Positions 1-8,485 are shown, counted from the stretch's first letter. The stretch is DNA of 64,000 bases from Methylocaldum marinum (GCF_003584645.1 NZ_AP017928.1:4602833-4666832); one strand, 5' to 3'. A program made the numbers and translations. The notes: generated from the letters alone by a model not told the origin.

Positions 1-72
1 CCGGGGCAGGGATGCCCCGGCGCGGCGACAAGCCGCGTGAGCCCAGGCCGGGCGTGTACCGGCTTGGGCGGC

Positions 73-105
73 GGCCCGTCAATACCAGGAGGGTATTTAC
101 GGGCC
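73..105. other. Imperfect hairpin upstream of the permease gene
   Basis: Two 14-base arms (GGCCCGTCAATACC and GGTATTTACGGGCC) pair with one mismatch around a 5-base loop. A second small hairpin (CCGGGGC/GCCCCGG) lies at 1-20. No T-run follows either, so neither is a textbook intrinsic terminator. They could end the gene left of the window or act in the leader of the permease gene. Confidence 0.4.
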
Positions 106-178
106 TGATTAATAGCAATAATCGGATGGCGGCTATGGTAAAACAAGTTTCCGCGACTCCCCGTGGCGAGGCGATGAA

Positions 179-1546
179 ATGAGCGAGACCCATCGGCTCG
201 GGGTTCAGAACCGGTCGCCTCTGAAGCGGGCGATCGGGCCCGGGCTACTCTTCTTCCTGGTGCTTGGCGACGTCATCGGTACCGGTATCTACGCGCTCAT
301 CGGCAGCGTCGCCGGGCACATCGGGGGCGCGCTGTGGCTGCCGTTTCTCGTGGCATTCGGCGTCGCTTTCCTGACCGCGTTCAGCTACCTGGAGCTGGTC
401 GGCAAGTATCCGCGTGCAGCCGGCGCCGCATTGTACACCCAGCGGGCATTTCGGATGCCATTCCTGACTTTCCTGGTCGCCTTCGCGGTGATGAGTTCGG
501 GTATCACGGCCGCCGCGGCGGCGGCCCGCGCCTTCGCGGCCACCTACCTGCAGCCGTTCGTCGCCTGGCCGGTGCTGCCGGTGGCGGTCGGATTTCTCAT
601 CGTCCTCGGCCTGGTCAATTTCCGCGGGGTGGCCGAGTCGGTCTGGATCAACATGGTGCTTACGGGGGTCGAGCTATCGGGCCTTCTGATCGTCATCGCC
701 ATCGGAGCGTACGCGGCGGCCGGCGGCCAGGGCGAGCCGGGCCGGCTCCTGGAGTTCGCCAGCGACGGCCGAAGCGTGCTGCTCTCGGTCACGGCCGCCA
801 CTTCACTGGCTTTCTTTGCCATGGTCGGATTCGAGGATGCGGTGAACATGGCCGAAGAATGCCGCGATCCGGCACGGATCTTCCCGCGCTCGCTGTTGTC
901 GGGCCTGGCGGCCGCAGCCGTGATTTACGGGCTCGTGACAGTCGCCGCTTCACTGCTGGTTCCGGCCGAGCTGCTTTCGGCCGCGGGGTCCGATGCCTTG
1001 CTGAAGGTGGTCGCCACCGGCGCGCCGGAGTTTCCGCTGAAGCTGTTCGCCGGTATCGGCCTGCTTGCCGTGATCAACTCCGCCCTGATCAATATGCTGA
1101 TGGCCAGCCGCCTTTTGTACGGCATGGCGAACGAGCGGATTCTGCCGCCGCTGTTCGGTACCGTACACCCGTCCCGCCGCACGCCCTGGGTATCGATTCT
1201 GTGCACCACGGCGATCGCGGTAGTGCTGGTCGTGGCGGCCGGTGAGGACGCCGTGAGAAAGCTGGGGAGCACCACGGCCCTGCTGTTGCTGTGCGTCTTC
1301 ACCGGAGTCAATATCGCCTGTCTGGTGCTGCGCCGCGAGCGCGTCGAACATGCGCATTTCCGGGCGCCGCCCGGAACGCCCGTGCTGGGCGCGATTCTTT
1401 GCGCTTATCTGGCTCTTCCAGGGTTGTCCGGTCGTCCTGCCGGCGACTACGAGATCGCACTCGCTCTGCTGGGCGTCGGGGTCGTGTTGTGGGGAGTCAA
1501 CCGCTGGTGGAGCGGCCGGCCGAAACCGATCCGGAATCGATCATGA
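179..1546 (+). CDS. APC-family amino-acid permease
   Basis: This is a 455-residue inner-membrane secondary transporter of the amino acid-polyamine-organocation family, probably importing or exchanging an amino acid; the substrate cannot be told from sequence. The family signature GDVIGTGIYAL is at residues 30-40 in the first membrane helix. About twelve hydrophobic segments follow, and the length is usual for APC permeases. The ATG is preceded by a purine-rich GCGAGG about 8 bases upstream. It stands alone: the next gene is about 400 bases away. The last stretch ends in a short basic cytoplasmic tail (WWSGRPKPIRNRS). Confidence 0.88.
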   Translation: MSETHRLGVQNRSPLKRAIGPGLLFFLVLGDVIGTGIYALIGSVAGHIGGALWLPFLVAFGVAFLTAFSYLELVGKYPRAAGAALYTQRAFRMPFLTFLVAFAVMSSGITAAAAAARAFAATYLQPFVAWPVLPVAVGFLIVLGLVNFRGVAESVWINMVLTGVELSGLLIVIAIGAYAAAGGQGEPGRLLEFASDGRSVLLSVTAATSLAFFAMVGFEDAVNMAEECRDPARIFPRSLLSGLAAAAVIYGLVTVAASLLVPAELLSAAGSDALLKVVATGAPEFPLKLFAGIGLLAVINSALINMLMASRLLYGMANERILPPLFGTVHPSRRTPWVSILCTTAIAVVLVVAAGEDAVRKLGSTTALLLLCVFTGVNIACLVLRRERVEHAHFRAPPGTPVLGAILCAYLALPGLSGRPAGDYEIALALLGVGVVLWGVNRWWSGRPKPIRNRS

Positions 1547-1957
1547 TCGATCCGGCGGGGCGACCAGCCGGGTGAGCTAATGATCAGGATTCGGCAATCC
1601 GTTGCCTGTTTCAGATCACACCAACGCGGTTTGTCGCATTTGTTGGATTCCGGACATAGGCTGGAAAGGTCGATCATTTTGAAATCACGGGGAAATTTCG
1701 GCCGTAAACCGATGGCATGTTTATCGCTTGAAACATGAGTATGTGGTAACAAGCCTCGCTTTCGTGCAAGGAAACCGGTGCCGGACGCATCATGGCCCGA
1801 CCGCCCGAGCCTTGGTTTCGAAAATTCAGAGCGGCTGCCGGATTGGTTTGCGGGCGTGGGCTAAAGTCATTTGCAATCAATTCTTACGTACGAACCAAAA
1901 CTGCTGTGATCCTTTTCATCCAACCCCGGTCTGGTTCGAATTATCCGGAGACGCTTT
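1547..1957. other. Intergenic stretch without a supported gene
   Basis: About 410 bases between the permease and the Rieske gene. Open frames here (for example 1728-1991 on the plus strand) lack a ribosome site and recognisable domains. The stretch is more AT-rich than its surroundings and probably carries the promoter of the Rieske gene, but I could not pick convincing -35/-10 boxes. Confidence 0.4.
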
Positions 1958-2269
1958 ATGGCCTTTGAAGACGTTTGTAAACAAAACCTGATTGCCGAGG
2001 GGGAGGTGGTGCCCTGCAAGGTGGGTGACAAAGAGATCGTCATTATGTGGGCGGATGGCGGGGAGCCGAAAGCTTATGAGGCCCGTTGCCCGCATGAAGG
2101 CGTTTCCCTGGGTCAGGGCGATTTCAACGGCAGAATTCTTTATTGCATCGCCCACGGATGGGTGTTCGACGGGCGCTGCGGCAAGTCTCTGCAGCCGGCC
2201 GGATGGCAGATGAAGGAATATCCCATGCGCGTACAGAACGGAATAGTGCAGGTTGACATCACCGGCTAG
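1958..2269 (+). CDS. Rieske [2Fe-2S] ferredoxin
   Basis: A 103-residue stand-alone Rieske domain, expected to carry one electron through a 2Fe-2S cluster held by two Cys and two His. The ligands are visible as C44-P-H46 and C63-x2-H66, 17 residues apart. The size and lack of a membrane anchor or signal peptide fit the soluble oxygenase-ferredoxin type (TmoC/NirD-like) rather than the cytochrome bc1 subunit. A CCGGAGA motif precedes the ATG. No oxygenase or reductase gene is nearby. The following genes are a small unknown protein and thioredoxin on the same strand with gaps under 75 bases, suggesting a small redox operon whose partner is unknown. Confidence 0.88.
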   Translation: MAFEDVCKQNLIAEGEVVPCKVGDKEIVIMWADGGEPKAYEARCPHEGVSLGQGDFNGRILYCIAHGWVFDGRCGKSLQPAGWQMKEYPMRVQNGIVQVDITG

Positions 2270-2341
2270 CCCGCCTCCCGGTCCCGACGTACAACGAATC
2301 CCGTTCGGCGAAACGGCCGAGCCGCGACAGGAGTATCTCCC

Positions 2342-2650
2342 ATGTCTTTCGATATGAAACTTGATTGGTCCGAAGCCGATGTTGCCAAGCTGCTGGCTTC
2401 GGTGGAAGATGACCGCGATTGGCGCTTGGAAGTCGACAAAAACGGCATCGTGAGTCTGAAGGACAAAACCAGCAATCCGACCGACACCGCCTACGACCAG
2501 GAGCTGCACTGCTTTTTCGAACTCTGGCAGCAGGGCACCGATTTCGTAGGCCCTTCGGCCGCCGGCGACAAGCAACTGGTGGCCACCATCGCCAACGCCT
2601 TGCGCAAGAACTATCCGGTCTTGGCCCAAGGCCAGTTTGTGTATATCTGA
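2342..2650 (+). CDS. Small conserved-looking protein of unknown function
   Basis: A 102-residue acidic soluble protein that I do not recognise. It has a good ribosome site (CAGGAG) and sits between the Rieske ferredoxin (72 bases upstream) and thioredoxin (45 bases downstream) on the same strand. The sequence mixes a short beta-rich part (WRLEVDKNGIVSLKD, about residues 27-41) with a helical C-terminal half. There are no signal peptide, membrane segments or metal-ligand clusters, and the only cysteine is single. Context suggests it works with the redox proteins beside it, but that is inference. Confidence 0.7.
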   Translation: MSFDMKLDWSEADVAKLLASVEDDRDWRLEVDKNGIVSLKDKTSNPTDTAYDQELHCFFELWQQGTDFVGPSAAGDKQLVATIANALRKNYPVLAQGQFVYI

Positions 2651-2695
2651 ACCCTTGGGTTCCTCTTTTCCTTAAACAACCCCGGTATTTGAATC

Positions 2696-3073
2696 ATGGC
2701 CGTCATCGAAGTCACCGACGACACCTTCCAGCAGGTGATCGACGAAAATCCCATCGTCATTCTGGATTTCTGGGCAACCTGGTGCGGCCCATGCCGTGCT
2801 TTTGCGCCCGTTTTCGAAGCCGCCTCCGAAAAACATGCCGATGTGTTATTCGGCAAGATCGATACCGATCAACAGCAGCAACTTTCGCGAGGGTTCGACA
2901 TCCGCTCGGTGCCGACGCTCATGGTGTTGCGGGACAAGATCATGGTGGTCCGGGAATCCGGCGCCTTACCCGCCAGTTCGCTGGAAAAGGTCATCGAGCA
3001 TGTTCGCGGTCTCGATATGGACAAGATTCGCGCGGAACTCGAGGCCAGGGACAAGGCTTCGACTCCGGCCTGA
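2696..3073 (+). CDS. Thioredoxin
   Basis: A 125-residue cytoplasmic thioredoxin that reduces disulfides in partner proteins. The active site W-C30-G-P-C33 lies in the expected DFWATWCGPCR context. The cis-proline loop appears as SVPTLMV near residue 66, and the length is only slightly above the usual 105-110 because of a C-terminal helix and tail (IRAELEARDKASTPA). It lacks a signal peptide. It is third in the Rieske-unknown-thioredoxin string. The extra C-terminal tail distinguishes it from housekeeping TrxA, so I assign no symbol. Confidence 0.92.
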   Translation: MAVIEVTDDTFQQVIDENPIVILDFWATWCGPCRAFAPVFEAASEKHADVLFGKIDTDQQQQLSRGFDIRSVPTLMVLRDKIMVVRESGALPASSLEKVIEHVRGLDMDKIRAELEARDKASTPA

Positions 3074-3100
3074 GCCGGCTGGCCGGGTTTTGCCGGAAGC

Positions 3101-3121
3101 GACCGGCGAGAAACGCCGGTC
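3101..3121 (+). terminator. Hairpin after the thioredoxin gene
   Basis: An 8-base perfect stem (GACCGGCG/CGCCGGTC) with a 5-base loop, 27 bases after the thioredoxin stop. A T-containing stretch (GTTTTCC) follows only about 13 bases later, so termination is plausible but not textbook. Confidence 0.35.
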
Positions 3122-3296
3122 CGCGTCGGCGGCCGTTTTCCCCGATAGTGCTCACCCGAAAATTCGGGCGGGTGCGGCGCGCGCTGCTCCAAGCCGGCAA
3201 ACGCCGTGCGGATTGTCCGCGCGCCGTAACCCACCGGTTTCGTGATCTTGCCCGATGGATTCGTCGGCTTCCGCCAAGCGCGTTATTCCATTCGAC

Positions 3297-3461
3297 GTAG
3301 GATGGGTAGAGCGAAGCGAAACCCATCGATGGCGGATTAGCCCTTCGACGGAGCTCAGGACAGGCCTTTCGTCTCCGCGTAACCCACAGACCCTTCGACT
3401 TGGCTCGGGACAGGTCCGAAGTTGCTCGGTGGGTTAGGCCTGGCGGCCTAACCCACCCTAC
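3297..3461. repeat. Dispersed repeat, GTAGGATGGG...CCCACCCTAC type, copy 1
   Basis: A non-coding element bounded by complementary ends (GTAGGATGGGT at the left, ACCCACCCTAC at the right) with internal GGACAG/CTTCGAC stretches. A second, shorter copy lies at 9268-9378. It fills most of the 450-base gap between thioredoxin and the next minus-strand gene. Elements of this look are common between genes in gammaproteobacteria; mobility cannot be judged from two copies. Confidence 0.65.
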
Positions 3462-3524
3462 AAAAAACTAAAACTTGACTGAAAGCGAATTGGAGTTAGG
3501 CCGGAAAAGCGAGATGAAAGCGCT

Positions 3525-3833
3525 CTACGCCGCTTTCTCCCGCCAGGGGACCATCTGGGCGATCATCTGCAATACGGTGAACCCATGAGTCGCGATGTCG
3601 ATGGCGAGAAGAAAAACATCGGGATTCTGCGTGGTTCCGGCCAGCTCATCCGCGCGCATCACGGCCTCCAGTTCGATCCGGCCGGCGACGAGAATGTCCT
3701 TGAAAACCTGGGCATCGGGATTGTCGTCGCCGAGCTGTCCGATCAGGGCTTCCGCCCGTTCCTTAAACCAGTCGGGAATACTGACTTCAGCCCATTCGGG
3801 GCCGCTGAAAAACGATCTGAGGTTTATAGCCAT
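3525..3833 (-). CDS. Small protein of unknown function
   Basis: A 102-residue soluble protein I do not recognise. The start is supported by GGAG about 10 bases before the ATG. It is mainly helical by composition and has a hydrophobic C-terminal stretch (FLLAIDIATHGFTVLQMIAQ) that could be a buried or amphipathic helix. It is the most downstream of several small minus-strand genes (4232-5958), but 398 bases with a repeat element separate it from the next one. No function is assigned. Confidence 0.6.
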   Translation of the reverse strand: MAINLRSFFSGPEWAEVSIPDWFKERAEALIGQLGDDNPDAQVFKDILVAGRIELEAVMRADELAGTTQNPDVFLLAIDIATHGFTVLQMIAQMVPWREKAA

Positions 3834-4062
3834 AACAAAAAATCTCCAAGATTCCGGAGTAATGTGCCTCCCGCGTTAGACGAGCGGCGCAATACGCCTT
3901 CATTGCCTTATCCAACTGCCGGGTCGATACCGCACAGAGTAAAGTATTCCCCGGCTACCCATGGTGTCGCGCCAGTAGTTCTTCAAAGCGGCGTGCGGAT
4001 GCGAACGGCTGAGACGCGACAGAAACAGACTCTCGCCCGAAAATTCGTGGCTTCCTTTAATG

Positions 4063-4176
4063 AAGGAAGCTTTGATTAAGTCTCCAATTCGGAGAAGCAA
4101 CCTGCGCAACGGATTGATCCAACAGGCCCTCACCCCACCCTCTCCCAGCGGGAGAGGGCTTAGTTGGGGCTTCCTT
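4063..4176. repeat. 114-bp palindromic-end repeat (MITE-like), copy 1
   Basis: Begins AAGGAAGCTTT and ends GGGGCTTCCTT, so the outer ends are inverted repeats. It contains an inner hairpin of the CCCTCTCCC/GGGAGAGGG kind. A near-identical copy of the same length lies at 7756-7869 and a shortened one at 12446-12496. It sits in the 398-base non-coding gap between the genes at 3525 and 4232; nothing else was recognised there. Confidence 0.7.
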
Positions 4177-4231
4177 AAGCAAAACCTGGAAGCTTTACGG
4201 TGATCGCGCGGCTTAAAAGGCCAGCGGTCCG

Positions 4232-4756
4232 TCAGCCCGATAACGCATATTTCATGGCATCGGATACCACCAGGTGGGCGCTTTGCAGCATTTCGACGAC
4301 CACCCGGTGTGCACAGGGCCGGATCGCTTCGCGAATTTTCTCTATTGCCTCCGGCGGAGCGGCTTCACCGGGGCCGCCCAATTGCAGCGCGCCGAGTTCC
4401 GGTGCCAGCGTTTCGACGTAACGGCGAAAATCCTCGAACGCGCCATCCTTGGTCACATAAAGGGCGCCGCGCGCGTACCAGCCGGTGACCCAGTCGACCG
4501 AGAGCGACTCCAGGTCCTTGTGCAGATCGTCCAGCTCCTCTTTGGCATCGGCTTTCCGCCCGGCCTCGTGTTCCGGAACCGGGTCGGTTTCCACCAGCCG
4601 CTTCGCGTCCAGAAGCCAGGTCGTCGTCGGCATGCGGTCGACGATTTTCCTGAACAGCAGGACCGCATCGTTGACCAACAGGCCTTGCTCGGTGGCTTCC
4701 CTGATTTTGGCCTCGCGCTGATCGGTATCTTCTGCTGAAAGTTCGGTCGCACTCAT
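4232..4756 (-). CDS. Unknown helical protein
   Basis: A 174-residue soluble, acidic, mostly helical protein with no family I recognise. A ribosome site (GGAGACG) precedes the ATG. Residues about 66-90 are rich in Lys, Asp and Glu and could form a short coiled coil. There is a single W-rich patch (VDWVTGWYARGALYVTKDG). It lies 41 bases after the gene at 4798-5115 on the same strand, so the two are probably co-transcribed, possibly with the hydrolase further upstream. Confidence 0.6.
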   Translation of the reverse strand: MSATELSAEDTDQREAKIREATEQGLLVNDAVLLFRKIVDRMPTTTWLLDAKRLVETDPVPEHEAGRKADAKEELDDLHKDLESLSVDWVTGWYARGALYVTKDGAFEDFRRYVETLAPELGALQLGGPGEAAPPEAIEKIREAIRPCAHRVVVEMLQSAHLVVSDAMKYALSG

Positions 4757-4797
4757 CGTGTTTCGTCTCCGATGTTATCAAGAGGCGCTCCCGACGC

Positions 4798-5115
4798 TCA
4801 GAATTCCTCATCCCTCGCGTATTCGGCGAGCGCTTTCTCGACGATCTCGCGGCAGCGCAACAGGCGTTCGTACTCCGCCTTGTCCACCTGAACCAACTCC
4901 CCCGGCGGGGATGAATCCTCGGGTGGCGCGACAACTTGGGCCGCTTCGAACAAAGCTCTTTCCAGCTGGAAGATGCGTTCGCTCGCGCGTTCCAGGTAGG
5001 GCACCGGATTGGCCCTGATATTGGCTTCGTGCAGGGCGTCCAGGCACAAAAGCTCTCCGAAGCGTCTTATTGTCTGGCGTGTCTTCTTGCCGAAATCGCG
5101 CTCGATGACCGTCAT
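4798..5115 (-). CDS. Unknown helical protein
   Basis: A 105-residue protein with no recognised domain. I chose the ATG at 5115 because GGAAACG lies about 9 bases upstream; a GTG two codons earlier would add two residues. The sequence is almost entirely helix-forming with heptad-like spacing (YLERASERIFQLERALFEAA and EYERLLRCREIVEKALAEYA), so a coiled-coil dimer or adaptor is possible. It lies between the hydrolase gene and the 174-residue unknown on the same strand. Confidence 0.55.
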   Translation of the reverse strand: MTVIERDFGKKTRQTIRRFGELLCLDALHEANIRANPVPYLERASERIFQLERALFEAAQVVAPPEDSSPPGELVQVDKAEYERLLRCREIVEKALAEYARDEEF

Positions 5116-5196
5116 AACCACACCGTTTCCAAATTAAGCATCGAGCCATCCCGGCACGCTCAGGATGCCGGGAGCGGCTCTCGTCTCATGTTGTCC

Positions 5197-5958
5197 TTAA
5201 TCCATCGGCGGCCCCAGGTCGTCCGAAGCCGGCTTTTTCTTCTTTTCGACCTTGGTCGCGGCATAGGCGCCTTGGTTTTTCAGGGTAACGGGCGGGGGGC
5301 CTTGCAGGTTGTGGGAAATCAGCGTGAAAGTGCGCTCGAAGGCCTTCTGCGCCGCTGCGGCGTCGTAAGTATCCCGTTCTTCACAGGCGAATCCGTGTCC
5401 CGCCGGGTAATCGAATACGCTGACATCCGGTCTGGCGGCGCGGAAATGAACGATTTGCTCGTAGGGAATATAGGTGTCACGGGAGCCGAAATGCAGCAGC
5501 GTCGGAATTCTCCGCCTTCCGTACAAGTCGTGGGCGACTCCGCAGGGATAATAGCCGCTGACGCAAGTCAGCCCTTTCACCATATTGGCCGCATGGTAGG
5601 CGAGATAGCCGCCCCAGTCGTAGCCGACTATGGCCACCTTGCCGGCGCTTCCGGCGGTTTCGACCACCGCCTGGATATCGGCGATGGCATTGTTCAGTCC
5701 CACCTGATTCACCAGTTCCAGGCCCTCGGCGACGCCGGCGTCGTCATAGCCCAGCTCGACGTTCTTCTTCACCCGGTCGAACAGGCATGGCGCAATCGCC
5801 AGATAACCGTTCGCCGCAAATGTGTCGGTCAGCTTCCGAATGTACGGGTTGACACCGAATACCTCCTGAAGTACTACTACCGCCCCCTTGGGAGCGTCCG
5901 CCGGCTCGGCCCGATAAGCGGAAAACACGTGGCCGTCGGCTGCAGAAATCTCGATCAT
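5197..5958 (-). CDS. Dienelactone-hydrolase-like alpha/beta hydrolase with Asp nucleophile
   Basis: A 253-residue cytoplasmic hydrolase of the dienelactone hydrolase group. It shows the conserved N-terminal QEVFGVN (residues 31-37), a nucleophile elbow G-Y-D114-W-G-G, an acid region with D161 (HFGSRDTYIP) and the histidine H188 (YPAGHGF). Classical members have Cys at the elbow. The Asp here is unambiguous (GAC) and resembles the Asp nucleophile of haloalkane/haloacetate dehalogenases and epoxide hydrolases. A Lys-rich C-terminal tail (VEKKKKPASDD) follows the domain. GGAG precedes the ATG. The substrate is unknown; the sequence supports the fold well and the reaction poorly. Confidence 0.82.
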   Translation of the reverse strand: MIEISAADGHVFSAYRAEPADAPKGAVVVLQEVFGVNPYIRKLTDTFAANGYLAIAPCLFDRVKKNVELGYDDAGVAEGLELVNQVGLNNAIADIQAVVETAGSAGKVAIVGYDWGGYLAYHAANMVKGLTCVSGYYPCGVAHDLYGRRRIPTLLHFGSRDTYIPYEQIVHFRAARPDVSVFDYPAGHGFACEERDTYDAAAAQKAFERTFTLISHNLQGPPPVTLKNQGAYAATKVEKKKKPASDDLGPPMD

Positions 5959-6369
5959 TGCACACTCCGCAATTTGTCAAATCACATCGATACCGTCCCA
6001 AGACCTGCTCAACGAGCCGTAGCTGAGGAGTCGATGTCCGAATAGTCACTCGTTCTCCTGGCCGCGGGTCGTTTCAGGCCGTTTCGATTAGGTAAGCAGT
6101 AGTCGCGCCAAACCTTGGCTGAAGGACGAGAGGCCGACGTGCGCGGCCGGTTCGGGAGCGGGGCCGAGAGGCGGTTTCGCCGCCGAAAGAAGGAAAAATG
6201 CGGCGTTCCGGGTGAATGGGGGCAGGGATTCTCCGGAGCGGGTGGGCTTGACGAGTTTTGCGAAGTCCGTCCGCGATGCTAAATCCCACACGAATAACCT
6301 TGTAATTTAGTCGACAATTCGCCAAACTTGTGGCGGCTTTGTCCGAACATAACTCTCTGTATCAAAACC
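5959..6369. other. Divergent intergenic region
   Basis: About 410 bases between the minus-strand hydrolase and the plus-strand HARP-like gene. It should hold promoters for both. I see no coding frame with a credible start and no strong hairpin. Confidence 0.35.
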
Positions 6370-6984
6370 ATGATTGACGAAGAGCAAGCGCGCGCCGCCC
6401 TGGCGGCCAATCCTCTGCCGCCGAACCCGTGGGTGCAGGCCACCGACGACGGCATCATCATCAAGGCCGGCTACAGCGATACGCTGCACCGAATGTTGCG
6501 CTGGGTTCCGAAGGTGCAATGGGTTCCCGAGAAGCGCCACTGGAAGGTGCCCCTGGCCGGCGCCGAACTGATTCGTTCCGTATTGCCCGAAATCTCGCGA
6601 CTGGCCGAGGCCACCCACGAGGCGTTCGGCGTGTCCGCGCCGCCTCCCCGGAACGCGACGATACCCGAGGCTCCGCAGCTTTCGGAAGAGGAGCCCGCCA
6701 AGCGCATATTCGACCCCGACGCCTCCGAGCGCGACCTGTTTCGAAATGCGGCGCGGTTTCTGTTCGGCACCGACTGGCAGCGCGACACCGCCCGGGCCCT
6801 GGGCCGCGATGAAGCCGCGCTGGCCTGCTGGCTGGTGGGCGAAGACGTGGTGGAGGACGATCCCCGGGTTCTGCTGAACGAGATGCTGGATCTGATGCGC
6901 CGGCGCGCCGCTGCCATTACCGCCGCGGCGGAACAACTGGCGGAAGCGATCGAGAGGAAAAAAACGACCGCTCCCGGCGCTTGA
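6370..6984 (+). CDS. HARP-like domain protein of unknown function
   Basis: A 204-residue soluble protein from the ATG at 6370; a longer frame from 6328 begins with an unlikely MWRLCPNITLC leader. The N-terminal part (about residues 27-66, with HRMLRWVPKVQWVPEKRHW) resembles the HARP module that accompanies annealing helicases such as SMARCAL1. The middle is a low-complexity Pro/Glu linker. The C-terminal part is helical with a long alanine/glutamate helix (RRRAAAITAAAEQLAEAIER). There is no helicase motif, so if the HARP resemblance is right it is a stand-alone DNA-interacting domain. It lies alone on the plus strand among minus-strand genes. Confidence 0.6.
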   Translation: MIDEEQARAALAANPLPPNPWVQATDDGIIIKAGYSDTLHRMLRWVPKVQWVPEKRHWKVPLAGAELIRSVLPEISRLAEATHEAFGVSAPPPRNATIPEAPQLSEEEPAKRIFDPDASERDLFRNAARFLFGTDWQRDTARALGRDEAALACWLVGEDVVEDDPRVLLNEMLDLMRRRAAAITAAAEQLAEAIERKKTTAPGA

Positions 6985-7106
6985 CCGCCGAAGACTGGGC
7001 GGCCGCCGGTTTTCCACTCCAGAGCGTTTCATCTCGCTCGAAAGGCAAAACAGGCTTGAAGGAAGTCGCCGGTGTCTTCGGGGAGGGAGAAATGATTCGA
7101 GCATTT

Positions 7107-7177
7107 GTAGGTCGGCAATCCTTTGCCGACGAACCGGTTGGCCCAACGGCACCGTCGGCAAAGGATTGCCGACCTAC
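7107..7177. repeat. GTAGGTCGGCAATCC hairpin repeat, solitary copy
   Basis: Two 25-base arms form a perfect inverted repeat (GTAGGTCGGCAATCC... and ...GGATTGCCGACCTAC) around a 21-base loop. It is the cleanest member of a family that recurs at 47806-48110, 56601-56747 and 63569-63637. Here it lies between convergent genes, where it could end transcription from both sides. Confidence 0.8.
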
Positions 7178-7245
7178 GTACCGTACTCGTGTTCCACACG
7201 ACTTTAGGGCATGTACTGAGCTCCGTGCCGGCTCGGTTTCCGCGG

Positions 7246-7710
7246 CTAGCCGGGCTGCATTTCGTCGGCATTGGCGACGAATTCGATGCGGGTGATGGCC
7301 TCGAATACTTCGTTGGGAATCGTGTGCTCGTACTGGTTTTCGTACCAGTTGCGGCAATACGGCAGGAAAACCCTTCCCTGCTGGATTTCGTGCAAAACCT
7401 TGTCCCCCTGGTAGAGCGCGTATGCGACGCCGGTGTTGTCGCCGACGCTGCTCCAATCGTCGCCGAAGACTTCGAACTGGACGAACAGCTTGGAGAACTG
7501 GCGGCCCCCCTCGGTCGTCTTGACCGCCGTGATGCGGATATTCTGGTAGCGCCGGGCGACGGCGCCGGTGTCCAGGGTTTGGAGGAACTCCTGCAATTTG
7601 CCTTTTTTCACCTGCGTCGTCTCGTCGACGGGAACGCCGAGAGCGTTGAGTCCGGTAGGTTTGGCGGATGCCAGGTCGATCGAAGCGATATGTTTTGTTA
7701 ATGCAGCCAT
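7246..7710 (-). CDS. Unknown soluble protein
   Basis: A 154-residue protein with no family I recognise and no signal peptide or membrane segment. The start is supported by AAAGGC upstream of the ATG. The composition alternates beta-like stretches (KLFVQFEVFGDDWSSVGD; GVAYALYQGDKVLHEI) with short helices, so a compact beta-rich fold is likely. It is followed by a hairpin repeat and preceded by a 114-bp repeat, with no close neighbour on its strand. Confidence 0.55.
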   Translation of the reverse strand: MAALTKHIASIDLASAKPTGLNALGVPVDETTQVKKGKLQEFLQTLDTGAVARRYQNIRITAVKTTEGGRQFSKLFVQFEVFGDDWSSVGDNTGVAYALYQGDKVLHEIQQGRVFLPYCRNWYENQYEHTIPNEVFEAITRIEFVANADEMQPG

Positions 7711-7755
7711 GATTTTGCCTTTAATGTGTCCGTGCGCATTCTCGCCCCCTCATTC

Positions 7756-7869
7756 AAGGAAGCTCTGATTAAGTCTCCAATTCGGAGAAGCGACCTGTGA
7801 AACGGGTTGATCCAACAGGCCCTCACCCATCCCTCTCCCAGAGGGAGAGGGTTTGTTCAGAGCTTCCTT
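7756..7869. repeat. 114-bp palindromic-end repeat (MITE-like), copy 2
   Basis: Same length, ends and inner GAGAGGG hairpin as the copy at 4063-4176, with scattered substitutions. The orientation is the same. Confidence 0.7.
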
Positions 7870-7924
7870 AAGGCGTGCGCAAACAAACGGGTTGAATGAA
7901 TGTACCCGGCCCGAACCGTTCCGG

Positions 7925-8260
7925 TCAGGGGGTTGCGACGCTCCCCGGAACCAGGGCGTGAACTCTCGTCCATCCCCGCGGTACCGGGTTGCGCTCGAAG
8001 AATTCGGGGTCCGCTTCGAAGGTTCGCCGCGGTCGCTCGCTGAACACGCCACCAATGTCGCACAGCGGAATGACGCGATCCTGGGGCGATTCACCTTTGA
8101 CGCAAACTATTCCCCGCACCACCACGACCCCCGCTTCCGGGTTCCCCCGAGCGATGATGTCGTGTGGCCGAAACCGAAAGATCATACTGCCGTCGTTGAG
8201 CATCACCTGGGTGGATAGCCCATCGTCGATTAATCGAATCAATGAATTAATGTTTTTCAT
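7925..8260 (-). CDS. Unknown small protein
   Basis: A 111-residue protein that I do not recognise. AAAGGCG precedes the ATG. The sequence looks like a small beta-barrel: an N-terminal helix, then strands (TQVMLNDGSMIFRFRPHDII and GVVVVRGIVCVKGES). The C-terminus is Pro/Arg-rich. No catalytic or metal-binding pattern is seen. It lies between a 114-bp repeat and the LuxR-type gene, all on the minus strand. Confidence 0.55.
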   Translation of the reverse strand: MKNINSLIRLIDDGLSTQVMLNDGSMIFRFRPHDIIARGNPEAGVVVVRGIVCVKGESPQDRVIPLCDIGGVFSERPRRTFEADPEFFERNPVPRGWTRVHALVPGSVATP

Positions 8261-8485
8261 CGCCTTTTTACATCGTTCAGCCGGACTCGGCCGGCCAACG
8301 AATCATGCTAGCGGTTGAGCTCGGGCCGGATGGCTTATTATTACCCGCATTTTTCATTGGGGGTTAGCTCCCGATGGTGTCTATTGCGCTTCTGTCAAGT
8401 AGCGCTGTGTTTCCGAATAAGGCTTGGGGCGCCGCGCGCCCGGCGGGGCCGCAGCTGAGCGGATGTAGCGCACAAGCCGTAAGGA

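Noticed and set aside
1728..1991. 87-codon plus-strand open frame before the Rieske gene
   Set aside because: No ribosome site, odd composition, and it overlaps the Rieske start.
3255..3437. 60-codon plus-strand open frame
   Set aside because: It lies within the dispersed repeat at 3297-3461 and reads repeat sequence.
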